A DNA stretch of 48,550 bases from Variovorax paradoxus (GTDB taxonomy: Bacteria > Pseudomonadota > Gammaproteobacteria > Burkholderiales > Burkholderiaceae_C): assembly GCF_030811855.1 (NCBI RefSeq), contig NZ_JAUSRN010000025.1, positions 1-48,550 on the forward strand, read 5' to 3'. The position numbers and the translations under genes were made by a program. Positions 28,177 through 36,376 of the stretch are shown here, in pieces (positions within the stretch are counted from its first letter, which is position 1; each line of letters begins with the position of its first letter). Below the pieces are notes generated by a model. That model ran no database searches, had not been told where the DNA came from, and saw nothing but the letters and a program-made list of their open reading frames with translations.

Positions 28177-29432
28177 AGACCGCCGTCATCGGCGCCGGCT
28201 GGGCTGGCCTTGCCTGCGCCGTCGAAGCCACGCGGCTCGGCCATGCCGTGACGCTGTTCGAGACGGCGCACATGGCGGGCGGGCGCGCGCGGCGCGTCGA
28301 CCACATGCATGGGCTGACGCTGGACAACGGGCAGCACATTCTCATCGGCGCCTACGCCGCTACCTTGAAGCTGATGCGCGAGGTAGGTGTGAATGTCGAC
28401 GAGGCGCTGCTCCGGCTGCCGCTCTCGCTGCGTTTTGCCGATGGCGGCGGCCTGAAGCTGCCGCGGCTGCCGGCGCCGCTCGATCTGCTGGCCGGCATTT
28501 TCACGGCGCGCGGCTGGTCGTGGCGGGACAAATCCACGCTGCTTCGCACCGCGGTGCAATGGCGCCTGCGCGGGTTTCGCTGCGACCCGGGTACGACCGT
28601 GGCCACGCTTTGCGCCGGGCTCACGCCGCGCGTGATGGAAGAGCTGATCGAGCCGCTGTGCGTCTCCGCACTCAACACGCCGGTCGATCAGTCGAGCGGC
28701 GAGGTGTTCCTGCGGGTGCTGCACGACGCGCTCTTCAGCGGCAGCGGCGGGGCCGACCTGCTGCTTCCGCGCGTCGACCTTGGCGGGCTTTTTCCCGATG
28801 CCGCCTTGTCGTGGCTCGCCCGGCACGAGGCCACGCTGCGCATCGGCGTTCGCGTGCACGCGATCTGGCCGGACGGCACTGCATGGCGAGTCGACGGCGA
28901 GCGCTTCGACCGCGTGGTTCTGGCCTGTGCGCCGTGGGATGCCGCGCGGCTTGTCCGCGCTTCCGGCCTGCCGGCGCAACACTGGTGCGAAACCACCGAG
29001 GCCTTGCGCTTCGAGGCCATTGCCACGGTCTATCTGCGCGGCGCCACGCCGCTGGCGGAACCGATGCTGGCGCTACGCAGCCGGCCCGACACCGCCCCGG
29101 CTCAATTCGTGTTCGATCGCGGCCAGCTCGGCGGACCCGAGGGCGTGCTGGCCATGGTCGTCAGCGCGAACGAAACTCCGCGAGAGGCGTTGGAACATCA
29201 GGCCATGGCACAAGCCGCAACCCAGCTGGGCCAAACCGCGCTGCAGCCCGTGCAAACCGTGGTCGAGAAGCGCGCCACCTTTGCCTGCACCCCCGGGCTC
29301 GTTCGGCCGGCAACGAAAATCGCTCCGGGCTTGCAGGCCTGCGGCGACTACACCGAAGGCCCCTACCCCGCGACACTCGAAGGCGCAGTCCTGAGCGGAC
29401 TGGCCGCGGCAAACGCATTGACATCACCATGA
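28173..29432 (+). CDS. hpnE: hydroxysqualene dehydroxylase HpnE (FAD-dependent)
   Basis: A 419-residue flavoprotein of the amine oxidase/phytoene desaturase group. KTAVIGAGWAGLACAVEA holds the FAD-binding GxGxxG at the N-terminus, followed by AGGRARR. The C-terminal segment ACGDYTEGPYPATLEGAVLSG (in part) is the second FAD contact. It reduces hydroxysqualene to squalene, completing the three-step route. The start is TTG at 28173 inside the hpnD stop (TTGA); no closer ATG gives the Rossmann motif. No squalene-hopene cyclase gene lies in the window. Confidence 0.93.
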   Translation: MKTAVIGAGWAGLACAVEATRLGHAVTLFETAHMAGGRARRVDHMHGLTLDNGQHILIGAYAATLKLMREVGVNVDEALLRLPLSLRFADGGGLKLPRLPAPLDLLAGIFTARGWSWRDKSTLLRTAVQWRLRGFRCDPGTTVATLCAGLTPRVMEELIEPLCVSALNTPVDQSSGEVFLRVLHDALFSGSGGADLLLPRVDLGGLFPDAALSWLARHEATLRIGVRVHAIWPDGTAWRVDGERFDRVVLACAPWDAARLVRASGLPAQHWCETTEALRFEAIATVYLRGATPLAEPMLALRSRPDTAPAQFVFDRGQLGGPEGVLAMVVSANETPREALEHQAMAQAATQLGQTALQPVQTVVEKRATFACTPGLVRPATKIAPGLQACGDYTEGPYPATLEGAVLSGLAAANALTSP

Positions 29433-29731
29433 CCGAACTGCGCTACCTGGATTTCGATTACAGCGAAGACACCGAAGGCCACGGCACCTTCGACGCCATG
29501 GCATCGACCGCGCCCGCGAAAACACGCGAGGTGCTGGCCGAAGTCGCGGAAGTTCTGGCCTGGGCCAACGCCACCTTCCCGGATGCGCAAGGCGCCCTGG
29601 AAGACGGAGCGGCATGGGATTTCGACTTGCAGCAGACCCGGGAAGCGCCGGACCTCGACACCGTGACCTTCTCGCTCAGCGGCACCACCGATTTTTGCGC
29701 GGCGCTGCGCGAGCAATTCAAGCTGGACTGA
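29429..29731 (+). CDS. small acidic protein of unknown function coupled to hpnE
   Basis: A 100-residue acidic protein (MTELRYLDFDYSEDTEGHGT ...) with no signal peptide or membrane segment. It starts in an ATGA overlap with the hpnE stop, so it is translated with the squalene operon. DYSEDTEGHGTFDAMAS is followed by a helix EVLAEVAEVLAWANATF. I recognise no domain. The coupling suggests either a squalene-pathway accessory or a housekeeping gene that merely rides on the operon. Confidence 0.75.
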   Translation: MTELRYLDFDYSEDTEGHGTFDAMASTAPAKTREVLAEVAEVLAWANATFPDAQGALEDGAAWDFDLQQTREAPDLDTVTFSLSGTTDFCAALREQFKLD

Positions 29732-29766
29732 AGCCCGCCTGCCGCTCCCCCTCCACGGAAAGAATC

Positions 29767-30072
29767 ATGATCACCTGCTACCTGCGCTACATCGTCGACC
29801 CGTACAAGCTCAAGGAATTCGAGCACTACGGCAAGCTCTGGATCCCGCTGGTCGAGAAGTTCGGCGGCCAGCACCACGGCTACTTCCTGCCCTCGGAGGG
29901 TGCGAACAACGTGGCGCTCGCGATGTTCAGCTTTCCGAGCTTCGCCGCCTACGAGCAGTACCGCGCCGATTCGATGCAGGATGCCGAGTGCCAGGCCGCC
30001 TTCAAGTACGCCGAGGACACCCGCTGCATCATCAGCTACGAGCGCAGCTTCTTCCGGCCCGTGTTCTCGTAA
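29767..30072 (+). CDS. NIPSNAP-family protein
   Basis: A 101-residue protein, MITCYLRYIVDPYKLKEFEHYGK at the start (in part), with the ferredoxin-like dimeric alpha/beta barrel pattern of NIPSNAP proteins: beta strand YLRYIVDP, helix, HHGYFLP, and a second repeat ending in YERSFFRPV. The molecular role of bacterial NIPSNAP proteins is unclear. It lies 35 bases after the acidic protein with GGAAAG before its start, and ends 9 bases from the convergent HAD gene. Confidence 0.87.
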   Translation: MITCYLRYIVDPYKLKEFEHYGKLWIPLVEKFGGQHHGYFLPSEGANNVALAMFSFPSFAAYEQYRADSMQDAECQAAFKYAEDTRCIISYERSFFRPVFS

Positions 30073-30081
30073 AGCGGGAAC

Positions 30082-30813
30082 TCAAGCGCCGAGCGCCACG
30101 CACAGCGCGTGCAGGTTCGGCACGATCAATTGCGGCCGCGCCCCATGCACCCACGGGCGCTCATCGCGCACCAGCCAGGCGGCCTGCATGCCGGCGTTGA
30201 GCGCACCAACCACATCGAGCTCCGCGTCGTCGCCCACGTGCAGCACGTCCTTCGGCAGCAGGCCAATTGACGCGGCCGCAGCACGGAAGATCGGCGCATG
30301 CGGCTTGCCGCTGCCGAAGGCGCGAGCATTGAACGCGGTGCGAAACCAGCGGCCCACGCCGGTCAGGTGGATGTCGGCATTGCCGTTTGAAATGGCCACC
30401 AACGGATATCGTTCGCTGAGCCACTTGAGCGCCGGCAGCGCATCGTCGTACAAGGTCACGCGCTGGCGTTCGGCAAAGAAGGCATCGAAGGCCGGATCGG
30501 CCAGCCCCGGGTCTTCGCCCGAACGCTTCAGTGCCGTGCGAATGGATTCGCGGCGCAGCGCGCTCAGGTCGTGCGCCAGGTCCGAGCGTTCCTTTGCGGT
30601 GGCTTCGCGCAACTCGCGCAGCACGCCCGGGTTCAGCAGCAGCGACGCGGTCTTGGGGGCTTCGCGCAGCAGCCATTCCTGCAGCACGGTCTCGGCACGC
30701 TCGATGGTCGGCCAGATGGGCCAGAGGGTGTCGTCCAGGTCGAGCGAGATCGCGGAGATGCGCTTGATGTCGAGTGGCTCGGCGCCTGCGAGCGCCGTGG
30801 AAACGGAAGTCAT
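30082..30813 (-). CDS. HAD-family hydrolase
   Basis: A 243-residue haloacid dehalogenase-superfamily phosphatase. Motif I is SLDLDDTLWP (nucleophile Asp25, acid/base Asp27), motif II is ISNGN, the motif III lysine is in GSGKPHAPIF, and motif IV is HVGDDAELDV. A helical cap lies between residues ~40 and ~125. The group includes YigB/Gph-like phosphatases; substrate unknown. It is divergent from hemH with only 15 bases between start codons, so the promoters must lie inside the neighbouring genes or overlap fully. Confidence 0.9.
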   Translation of the reverse strand: MTSVSTALAGAEPLDIKRISAISLDLDDTLWPIWPTIERAETVLQEWLLREAPKTASLLLNPGVLRELREATAKERSDLAHDLSALRRESIRTALKRSGEDPGLADPAFDAFFAERQRVTLYDDALPALKWLSERYPLVAISNGNADIHLTGVGRWFRTAFNARAFGSGKPHAPIFRAAAASIGLLPKDVLHVGDDAELDVVGALNAGMQAAWLVRDERPWVHGARPQLIVPNLHALCVALGA

Positions 30814-30828
30814 GCCCGAGAATATCGC

Positions 30829-31863
30829 ATGCCTCAAGACAACGGGAACAACAGTTCCATCGCCGCGCGCACCGCCGTACTCTGGTGCAACCTTGGCTCG
30901 CCCGATGCTCCCACCACGCCCGCCGTGCGGTCTTATCTTGCGGAGTTTCTCGGCGATCCGCGCGTGGTCGAAATTCCGAAGCTGCTCTGGGCCGTGATCC
31001 TGTACGGCGTCATCCTGCGCGTGCGGCCCGCCAAGTCGGCCGCCAAGTACGCGAGCATATGGATGGCCGAGGGCTCGCCGCTCAAGGTGTGGACGCAGAA
31101 GCAAGCCACCCTGCTTGCCGGCTGGCTCGGCGAACGCGGGCACCGCGTGGCGGTGCGCGATGCGATGCGCTACGCCAGCCCTTCGATCGCTTCGCGGCTC
31201 GATGCACTGCAGACCGAAGGCGCATCGCGCGTGCTGGTGCTGCAGGCCTATCCGCAGTATTCGGCCACCACCACGGCCAGCGTGATCGATGCGGTGAACG
31301 ACTGGAGCCGCCGCCAGCGCCGCATTCCGGAGTTCCGTTTTGTCAACCAGTACCACGACGATCCGGCCTATATCGAGGCGCTTGCGCAGAGCATCGAGCG
31401 CCACTGGAAGGGCGAAAGCCGCGGCGAGGTGCTGCTGATGAGCTTCCACGGCATACCGGCGCGCAACATCGCGCTCGGCGATCCGTACCAGGCGCAGTGC
31501 CTCGAAACCGCGCGCCTGCTGGCCACGCGCCTCGGGCTTTCGGCCGCGCAGCACCGCGTCACGTTCCAGTCGCGCTTCGGCCGCGCCAAATGGCTCGAGC
31601 CCTATACCGAGCCCACCCTGCGTGAACTCGGCGCGAGCGGCGTCAAGCGGGTCGACGTGGTGTGCCCGGGCTTTCCGGCCGACTGCCTCGAAACCTTGGA
31701 AGAAATTGCGATGGAGGGCCGGGAGGCCTTCATGCACGCGGGCGGAGAGGCCTTCAGCTACATCCCTTGCCTGAACGACAGCCCGGCCTGGATCACCGCG
31801 CTGGCGGGTATTGCCGAACGCAATCTCGCGGGCTGGCCGACCCAGCGCCCCGCCAGTACTTAG
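30829..31863 (+). CDS. hemH: ferrochelatase
   Basis: A 344-residue enzyme inserting Fe2+ into protoporphyrin IX in the last step of haem synthesis. LWCNLGSPDAP is the typical N-terminus, SFHGIP carries the catalytic His207, and FQSRFGRAKWLEPYTEPTL (in part) with VVCPGFPADCLETLEEI are the two porphyrin-binding segments. The start MPQDNGNNSS at 30829 is just past the divergent HAD gene. The stop overlaps the convergent DUF1993 gene by 4 bases. Confidence 0.97.
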   Translation: MPQDNGNNSSIAARTAVLWCNLGSPDAPTTPAVRSYLAEFLGDPRVVEIPKLLWAVILYGVILRVRPAKSAAKYASIWMAEGSPLKVWTQKQATLLAGWLGERGHRVAVRDAMRYASPSIASRLDALQTEGASRVLVLQAYPQYSATTTASVIDAVNDWSRRQRRIPEFRFVNQYHDDPAYIEALAQSIERHWKGESRGEVLLMSFHGIPARNIALGDPYQAQCLETARLLATRLGLSAAQHRVTFQSRFGRAKWLEPYTEPTLRELGASGVKRVDVVCPGFPADCLETLEEIAMEGREAFMHAGGEAFSYIPCLNDSPAWITALAGIAERNLAGWPTQRPAST

Positions 31864-32366
31864 AACTTGCCCAAGTAGTCCATCTTGCCGATGGGCATGC
31901 CCTTGTGGCGCAGCACGTCGTAGGCCGTGGTCACGTGGAAGAAGAAGTTGGGCAGTGCGAACTGCAGCAGGTAGCGCTGCGCGGTGAAGTGCGCTTCGCC
32001 TTCGCGCGCCTTGATGGTCACTTGGCGTTCTTCCTGGCCGTCGACCAGCGCGCGGTCCACGGTGCCAAGAAACGCCTGCGTCTTCGCAATGCGGGCCAGC
32101 AGTTCGTCGTACGTCTTTTCCTCGTCGGGAAAGCTCGGTGCCGTGATGCCCGAGATGCGCGCCACGCCGAGCTTCGACGCATCGCTCGCACGCTGGATCT
32201 GCCCGGCCAGCGTGATCATGTCAGGTGCGAGCCTCGCATCCACGAGTGTCTCCGGATCGATGTCGTTGGCCTTGGCATGCGCCAGGCTCTTCTCGAGCAC
32301 GTGGGTGAGTTGACCGAGCCCGCGCGAGAAGACCGGCACGGAGATGTCGTACAGCGAAAGCGCCAT
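31860..32366 (-). CDS. DUF1993 family protein
   Basis: A 168-residue helical protein that starts LYDISVPVFSRGLGQLTHVLEK (in part) and contains DMITLAGQIQRASDASK and FALPNFFFHVTTAYDVLRHKG (in part), which are the hallmarks of DUF1993. The fold is a DinB/YfiT-like four-helix bundle; the His in FFFHVTTAYD could be a metal ligand. Function unknown. It is convergent with, and overlaps, hemH. Confidence 0.9.
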   Translation of the reverse strand: MALSLYDISVPVFSRGLGQLTHVLEKSLAHAKANDIDPETLVDARLAPDMITLAGQIQRASDASKLGVARISGITAPSFPDEEKTYDELLARIAKTQAFLGTVDRALVDGQEERQVTIKAREGEAHFTAQRYLLQFALPNFFFHVTTAYDVLRHKGMPIGKMDYLGKF

Positions 32367-32417
32367 GGGTAAATCCTTGTGGTTGGAATCGGCGGCGATT
32401 GTCTCGCCGACTCGCGC

Positions 32418-33305
32418 CTAGCGGCCGGCGGCGCGGATAAACCCTTCGACCAGGTCCAGTTGTTCCGGCACGTTCAGCGCGGGCGCGTGCCCGCATCCCT
32501 GGATTTCAATCACCTTCAGCAACCCGGCCGCGCCCGGTCCCCTCTGCTGCATTTGCTGCGTGATTTCGGGCAGCACCAGGTCCGACTCGGCGCCGCGCAG
32601 GCACAGCACCGGCACCTCGATAACGTCGTAGTGCGGCCAGATCAGGTAGTCGTTGTCGTGCGCGCTGAACTGACGGACCATGGCCGGATCGTAATGAGGC
32701 GTCACGCGGCCGTCGGGCAGGCGGCGCGTGGAGCTTTCGGTCAGGCGGCGCCATTGCGCATCGCTGAGCCAACCGTAGGGCTTGTAGACGGTGCGAAAGA
32801 AAAGCTCCAGTTCCGCAACCGTGTCGAATGCGGGTGGCTCGCCCGCATATGCGCGGATGCGCTCGATGGCCGCCTGCGCGAGCTGCGGCGCGTTGTCGTT
32901 GAGCGTGAGGCTCGCAATGCGCGCCCTCATGCGCGGCTCGAACAGGCCCGAAGCGCAGACCGTGCCGATGGCGCCGCCCATCGAGGTGCCGACCCAATGA
33001 ACGCGGCCCAGGCGCAGTTCGTCGCACAGCGCAGCCGCCATGCGGGCATAGAACGAGAGCTGGTATTCCTCGTCGGGCGCCGGGCTCCACTGGCTCAGCC
33101 CCCGGCCGATGGTGTCGGGGCAGATCACGCGGAAGCCGCGCGCGGCAAAGTGCTGTGCCAGCTCGTCCATGTCGCGGCAGGTGCGCGCAAGGCCATGCCA
33201 CGCGATGATCACCGGCGCATCGGGCGCACCCCAGTCGAGCCAATGGACTTCGCGGCCCGCGAGCTGGGCGTAGCGGGAAACCGGAACGGGAAGATCGTTG
33301 CTCAT
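32418..33305 (-). CDS. alpha/beta hydrolase, last gene of the HAAT/PHB operon
   Basis: A 295-residue cytoplasmic alpha/beta hydrolase with no signal peptide. WHGLARTCRDMDEL forms the oxyanion region, VGTSMGGAIG the nucleophile elbow (Ser108), RGAESDLVLP the acid, and GCGHAPALN the catalytic His (about 273). Its start overlaps the livM stop as ATGA, so it belongs to the transporter operon. In a cluster with a secreted PHB depolymerase, a role in hydrolysing imported 3-hydroxyalkanoate oligomers is a reasonable inference. Sequence alone cannot separate ester hydrolase, haloperoxidase-like and C-C hydrolase activities. Confidence 0.88.
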   Translation of the reverse strand: MSNDLPVPVSRYAQLAGREVHWLDWGAPDAPVIIAWHGLARTCRDMDELAQHFAARGFRVICPDTIGRGLSQWSPAPDEEYQLSFYARMAAALCDELRLGRVHWVGTSMGGAIGTVCASGLFEPRMRARIASLTLNDNAPQLAQAAIERIRAYAGEPPAFDTVAELELFFRTVYKPYGWLSDAQWRRLTESSTRRLPDGRVTPHYDPAMVRQFSAHDNDYLIWPHYDVIEVPVLCLRGAESDLVLPEITQQMQQRGPGAAGLLKVIEIQGCGHAPALNVPEQLDLVEGFIRAAGR

Positions 33306-34369
33306 CGTGCAGCCCTCGCCCTCAGCTTGCCGACGATGCCCGTCGGAAAATAATAGACGGAGAGCACGAACAGCACCCCCAGCCACAGCAGCCATCTGTC
33401 GGGCGACAGCAGCGCCGCAAGCCACGGCAACCCGCTCGCGGCCTCGCTGCCCACGCGCAGCAGATCTTGCAAATAGCTTTGCGCCAGCACGAACAGCACC
33501 GCGCCGATGGCCGCGCCGTAGATGGTGCCCATGCCGCCGATCACCACGATCAGCAGCACGTCGATCATGATCTCGAAGCTCAGCGACGTGTCGGGCCCGT
33601 TGTAGCGCAGCCATATGGCGAGCATCGCGCCGGCCAGCGTGGCGAACAGGGCCGACAGCACGGCCGCCGTGGTGCGGTACACCACCACGCGGTAGCCGAT
33701 GGCCTCGGCGCGGAACTCGTTCTCGCGGATCGCCTGCAGCACGCGGCCGAAGGGCGAATTCACGATACGCAGCAGCGCGAGCACCAACACCACCGCCGCC
33801 ACGAAGAGCATGTAGTAGCACAGCAGCCGGCCATCGAGCGAGACACCGAGGAAAGGTTCTTCGGAGAACTCGAAGCTCGGCGAAATCAGTTCGGGCAGCT
33901 TGAAGGTGAGCCCGTCTTCGCCGCCCGTGAAATCCGACAGCTGCGACGCCAGCGTCTGAAACGCCGAAGCCACCGCCAGCGTGATCATCGCGAAGAAGAT
34001 CGCACGCACCCTGAGCGAAAACAGACCGATGGCGAACGAGAGCACCAGCGAGATCGCGAGCGACGCCGCGAGCCCCAGCAGGACCGCGCCCCAGCTGGGC
34101 CCAAGCCGTGAAGCCGAGATGGCGATGCCGTAGGCGCCGATGCCGAAGAACATCGTGTGCGCAAAACTCACGATGCCGGTGTAGCCCAAGAGCAGGTCGA
34201 AGCTTGCGACCAGCACCACGAACACCAGGATCTTGGCCGCGACGCTGAGCGCCTTCACGCCCGGGAAGATGAACGGCGCGAACGCCAGCGCGATGAAAAG
34301 CGCCACCAGCAGCAGCGCCAGCAGGCGGCTCCTCGGCGTGTCGTTGGAGAGAAGTCGTTTCAGGAACAT
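33302..34369 (-). CDS. livM: branched-chain amino acid-type (HAAT) ABC transporter permease LivM
   Basis: A 355-residue LivM-type permease with about 9-10 hydrophobic segments. LLLGYTGIVSFAHTMFFGIGAY (in part) is the family signature, and RENEFRAEAIGYRVVVYRT (in part) is the cytoplasmic coupling loop. The start MFLKRLLSND at 34369 is preceded by GAAGAAG; an upstream TTG would add ten charged residues. It is 16 bases after livH and overlaps the hydrolase start. Family substrates range from branched-chain amino acids to urea, amides and aromatic acids. Confidence 0.93.
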   Translation of the reverse strand: MFLKRLLSNDTPRSRLLALLLVALFIALAFAPFIFPGVKALSVAAKILVFVVLVASFDLLLGYTGIVSFAHTMFFGIGAYGIAISASRLGPSWGAVLLGLAASLAISLVLSFAIGLFSLRVRAIFFAMITLAVASAFQTLASQLSDFTGGEDGLTFKLPELISPSFEFSEEPFLGVSLDGRLLCYYMLFVAAVVLVLALLRIVNSPFGRVLQAIRENEFRAEAIGYRVVVYRTTAAVLSALFATLAGAMLAIWLRYNGPDTSLSFEIMIDVLLIVVIGGMGTIYGAAIGAVLFVLAQSYLQDLLRVGSEAASGLPWLAALLSPDRWLLWLGVLFVLSVYYFPTGIVGKLRARAAR

Positions 34370-34385
34370 GGCGGCTTCTTCTTTC

Positions 34386-35369
34386 TCAGCGGTTGGCAAC
34401 CGGGTACACGCCCTGCGGCCGCCACAGCAGCACGGCCACCATCAGCAGGATGCTCGCGAACTGCGTGAGCGTGGGCAGCAGGAAGCCGATGTAGTTGGTC
34501 ATGAGCCCCACCAGCAGCGCGCCGATCAGCGCGCCGCCTGTCGAGCCGAGCCCGCCTATGATGATCACGATGAAGATCAGCACGTTGACCTGCGCGCCCA
34601 TCTGCGGCACCAGGTTCTGCTGGAACAGCCCCCACATCACGCCGCCCAGGCCGGCCAGTGCGCTGCCCACCACGAACACACCGACGAACAGCCGGCCGAT
34701 GCGGTAGCCGAGCGACTCGACCATCTCGCGGTCCTGCACGCCGGCGCGGATCAGGAGGCCGATCTTGGTGCGACTCAGGGTCCATGCGAGCAGGCCGAAC
34801 ACCACGATGCCCACCGCCACCGCGAGCAGACGGTACTTGCTGATGGCCGCATCGCCGATCAGCAGCGAACCGCGCAAGGCTTCAGGCAACGGCAGCGGCA
34901 CCTGTGCCGGCCCCCAGATCACCTTGATGAGCTCCTCGCCGATGATCATGCCGCCCATCGTGATGAGGATCTGCTTCAGGTGCTGGCCGTACACGGGCCG
35001 CACGATGAAGCGCTCGAACGCGAGGCCGACCGCACCGGCCACCGCCATGGCCACCAGCATGGCCGGGAAAACGGCGACGAGGTTGCGCCACAGCTCGCCC
35101 GAACCCGTCCAGTCGCCCATCAAGCCGAGCACGCTGCTGGCCACGAAGGCGCCGAGCGCAATGAACACGCCGTGGCCGAAGTTGAGCACGTCCATGAGGC
35201 CGAACACCAGCGTGAGGCCCGACGCGATGATGAAGATGATCATGCCCATCGCCAGGCCCGCGACCGTGAGCGTGAGCCAGGTCGAGAACGAACCCGTGAG
35301 CGGCAGCGCGGCCAGCGCGAGGATGGGGGCGAGAAGCAGCGGCTTCCAGTCGAAATCGAGTGCCTTCAT
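34386..35369 (-). CDS. livH: HAAT ABC transporter permease LivH
   Basis: A 327-residue LivH-type permease. ASGLTLVFGLMDVLNFGHGVFIALGA (in part) is the diagnostic LivH segment, and VQDREMVESLGYRIGRLF (in part) the coupling loop. About eight membrane helices. The start MKALDFDWKP at 35369 was chosen because upstream in-frame sequence is the palindromic repeat at 35391-35502, not protein-coding. It forms the heterodimeric channel with LivM. Confidence 0.93.
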   Translation of the reverse strand: MKALDFDWKPLLLAPILALAALPLTGSFSTWLTLTVAGLAMGMIIFIIASGLTLVFGLMDVLNFGHGVFIALGAFVASSVLGLMGDWTGSGELWRNLVAVFPAMLVAMAVAGAVGLAFERFIVRPVYGQHLKQILITMGGMIIGEELIKVIWGPAQVPLPLPEALRGSLLIGDAAISKYRLLAVAVGIVVFGLLAWTLSRTKIGLLIRAGVQDREMVESLGYRIGRLFVGVFVVGSALAGLGGVMWGLFQQNLVPQMGAQVNVLIFIVIIIGGLGSTGGALIGALLVGLMTNYIGFLLPTLTQFASILLMVAVLLWRPQGVYPVANR

Positions 35370-35390
35370 TGCTGCGCTCCCTTTTCTTGC

Positions 35391-35502
35391 CCCTTCCCCC
35401 TCCGGGGGAAGGCTGGGATGGGGGCTGACGGCACTTGCAACGCCGCGCTGTATCGAAGGCCGCGAGCCCCCACCCCAACCCTCCCCCAGAGGGGGAGGGA
35501 GA
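35391..35502. repeat. three-stem palindromic intergenic repeat, copy A (livF-livH gap)
   Basis: Hairpin 1 is CCTTCCCCC/GGGGGAAGG (35392-35412, loop TCC), and hairpin 2 is CCCTCCCCC/GGGGGAGGG (35479-35499, loop AGA). An outer stem pairs GGGATGGGGGCT (35415-35426) with AGCCCCCACCCC (35465-35476) with one mismatch. It fills almost the whole 148-base livF-livH gap and matches copy B in layout. Confidence 0.85.
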
Positions 35503-35517
35503 AAAACGTCGAATACT

Positions 35518-36246
35518 TCATAGAGCCAGTCCAAGCAGCGATTGCTGCAATTGCGCATCCGCGGAGAACGCGGCCATGCTGCCGCTGTGCACCACGCGGC
35601 CGTTGTCCATCACCGCGACGTTGTCGCCCAAGCGCTGGGCGAAATTGATGTTCTGCTCCACCAGCAAGATCGTCACGCCGCTGCGCTTGAGTTCGCCGAA
35701 CGCGTCGATCATGTTGTTGATCATCACCGGCGCAAGGCCCTTGCTGGGCTCGTCGATCAGCAGCAGCTCGCGCGGCTCGACGATGGCGCGCGACACCGCG
35801 AGCATCTGCTTCTGACCGCCCGAGAGCTTGCCGGCGGGGTGATTCCAGAATTTCTCGACCGCGGGAAACAGCCTGAAGATCCACTTCAGCCGCGTGTCGT
35901 CGATCTGCGCAGCGTTCTTGGCGCCGCGCGCGGCAAGCAGCATGTTCTCCTTCACCGTAAGGTCGGAGAAGATGCCCATGTTCTCCGGCACATAGGCGAT
36001 GCCGAGCTCGGCGATCTGCGGCGTGTGCATGGCGGTGATGTCTTTGTCACCAAAGCGCACCCGGCCCTGCGACGCATGCCACAGGCCCATGATGGTTCGC
36101 AGCGTGGTCGTCTTGCCCGCGCCGTTGCGGCCGAGCAGCATGGTGAGCTGGCCCTTGGGCACAGCGAGGTCCACACCGTGAAGGATGTGGTACGCCCCGA
36201 TGTGCGTGTGCACGCCTTCGAGGGTCAGGAGGTTCTGGGTTGTCAT
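35518..36246 (-). CDS. livF: HAAT ABC transporter ATP-binding protein LivF
   Basis: A 242-residue ATPase. Walker A is LLGRNGAGKTTT, the Q-loop region is YVPENMGIFSDLTV, the signature is LSGGQKQMLAVSRAI, and Walker B is LLLIDEPSKGLAP. PSKGLAP and VEQN are typical of LivF. The start MTTQNLLTLEG at 36246 is used; the in-frame region further upstream is repeat B. It pairs with LivG to power the LivHM channel. Confidence 0.95.
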   Translation of the reverse strand: MTTQNLLTLEGVHTHIGAYHILHGVDLAVPKGQLTMLLGRNGAGKTTTLRTIMGLWHASQGRVRFGDKDITAMHTPQIAELGIAYVPENMGIFSDLTVKENMLLAARGAKNAAQIDDTRLKWIFRLFPAVEKFWNHPAGKLSGGQKQMLAVSRAIVEPRELLLIDEPSKGLAPVMINNMIDAFGELKRSGVTILLVEQNINFAQRLGDNVAVMDNGRVVHSGSMAAFSADAQLQQSLLGLAL

Positions 36247-36256
36247 CGGTCTTGCT

Positions 36257-36364
36257 CCTTCCCCTTCCGGGGGAAGGTTGGGATGGGGGCGAGGGGCGCT
36301 TGAAGGGCCTCGGCGGTGTGAAGGCCGCTTGCCCCCACCCCCGCCCTCCCCCGGAAGGGGAGGG
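36257..36364. repeat. three-stem palindromic intergenic repeat, copy B (livG-livF gap)
   Basis: Hairpin 1 is CCTTCCCC/GGGGAAGG (36257-36277), hairpin 2 is CCCTCCCC/GGGGAGGG (36344-36364), and the outer arms are GGGATGGGGGC (36280-36290) and GCCCCCACCCC (36331-36341). Hairpin order, outer arms and size match copy A, while the centre differs. It sits 11 bases from the livF start codon. Confidence 0.85.
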
Positions 36365-36376
36365 AGAAATACATCG

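Noticed and set aside
30814..31737. A longer HAD hydrolase extending across hemH
   Set aside because: The extra ~300 codons are antisense to hemH; the HAD motif I lies 25 residues after the start at 30813.
32367..32417. TCGGCG/CGCCGA hairpin between the DUF1993 and hydrolase genes as a terminator
   Set aside because: Six-base stem with no U-run on the minus strand; could be chance at this GC content.
35370..35517. N-terminal extension of livH through the repeat region
   Set aside because: The extension translates the palindromic repeat (Pro/Gly-rich), and the start at 35369 gives the normal LivH N-terminus. The same argument applies to livF at 36246.
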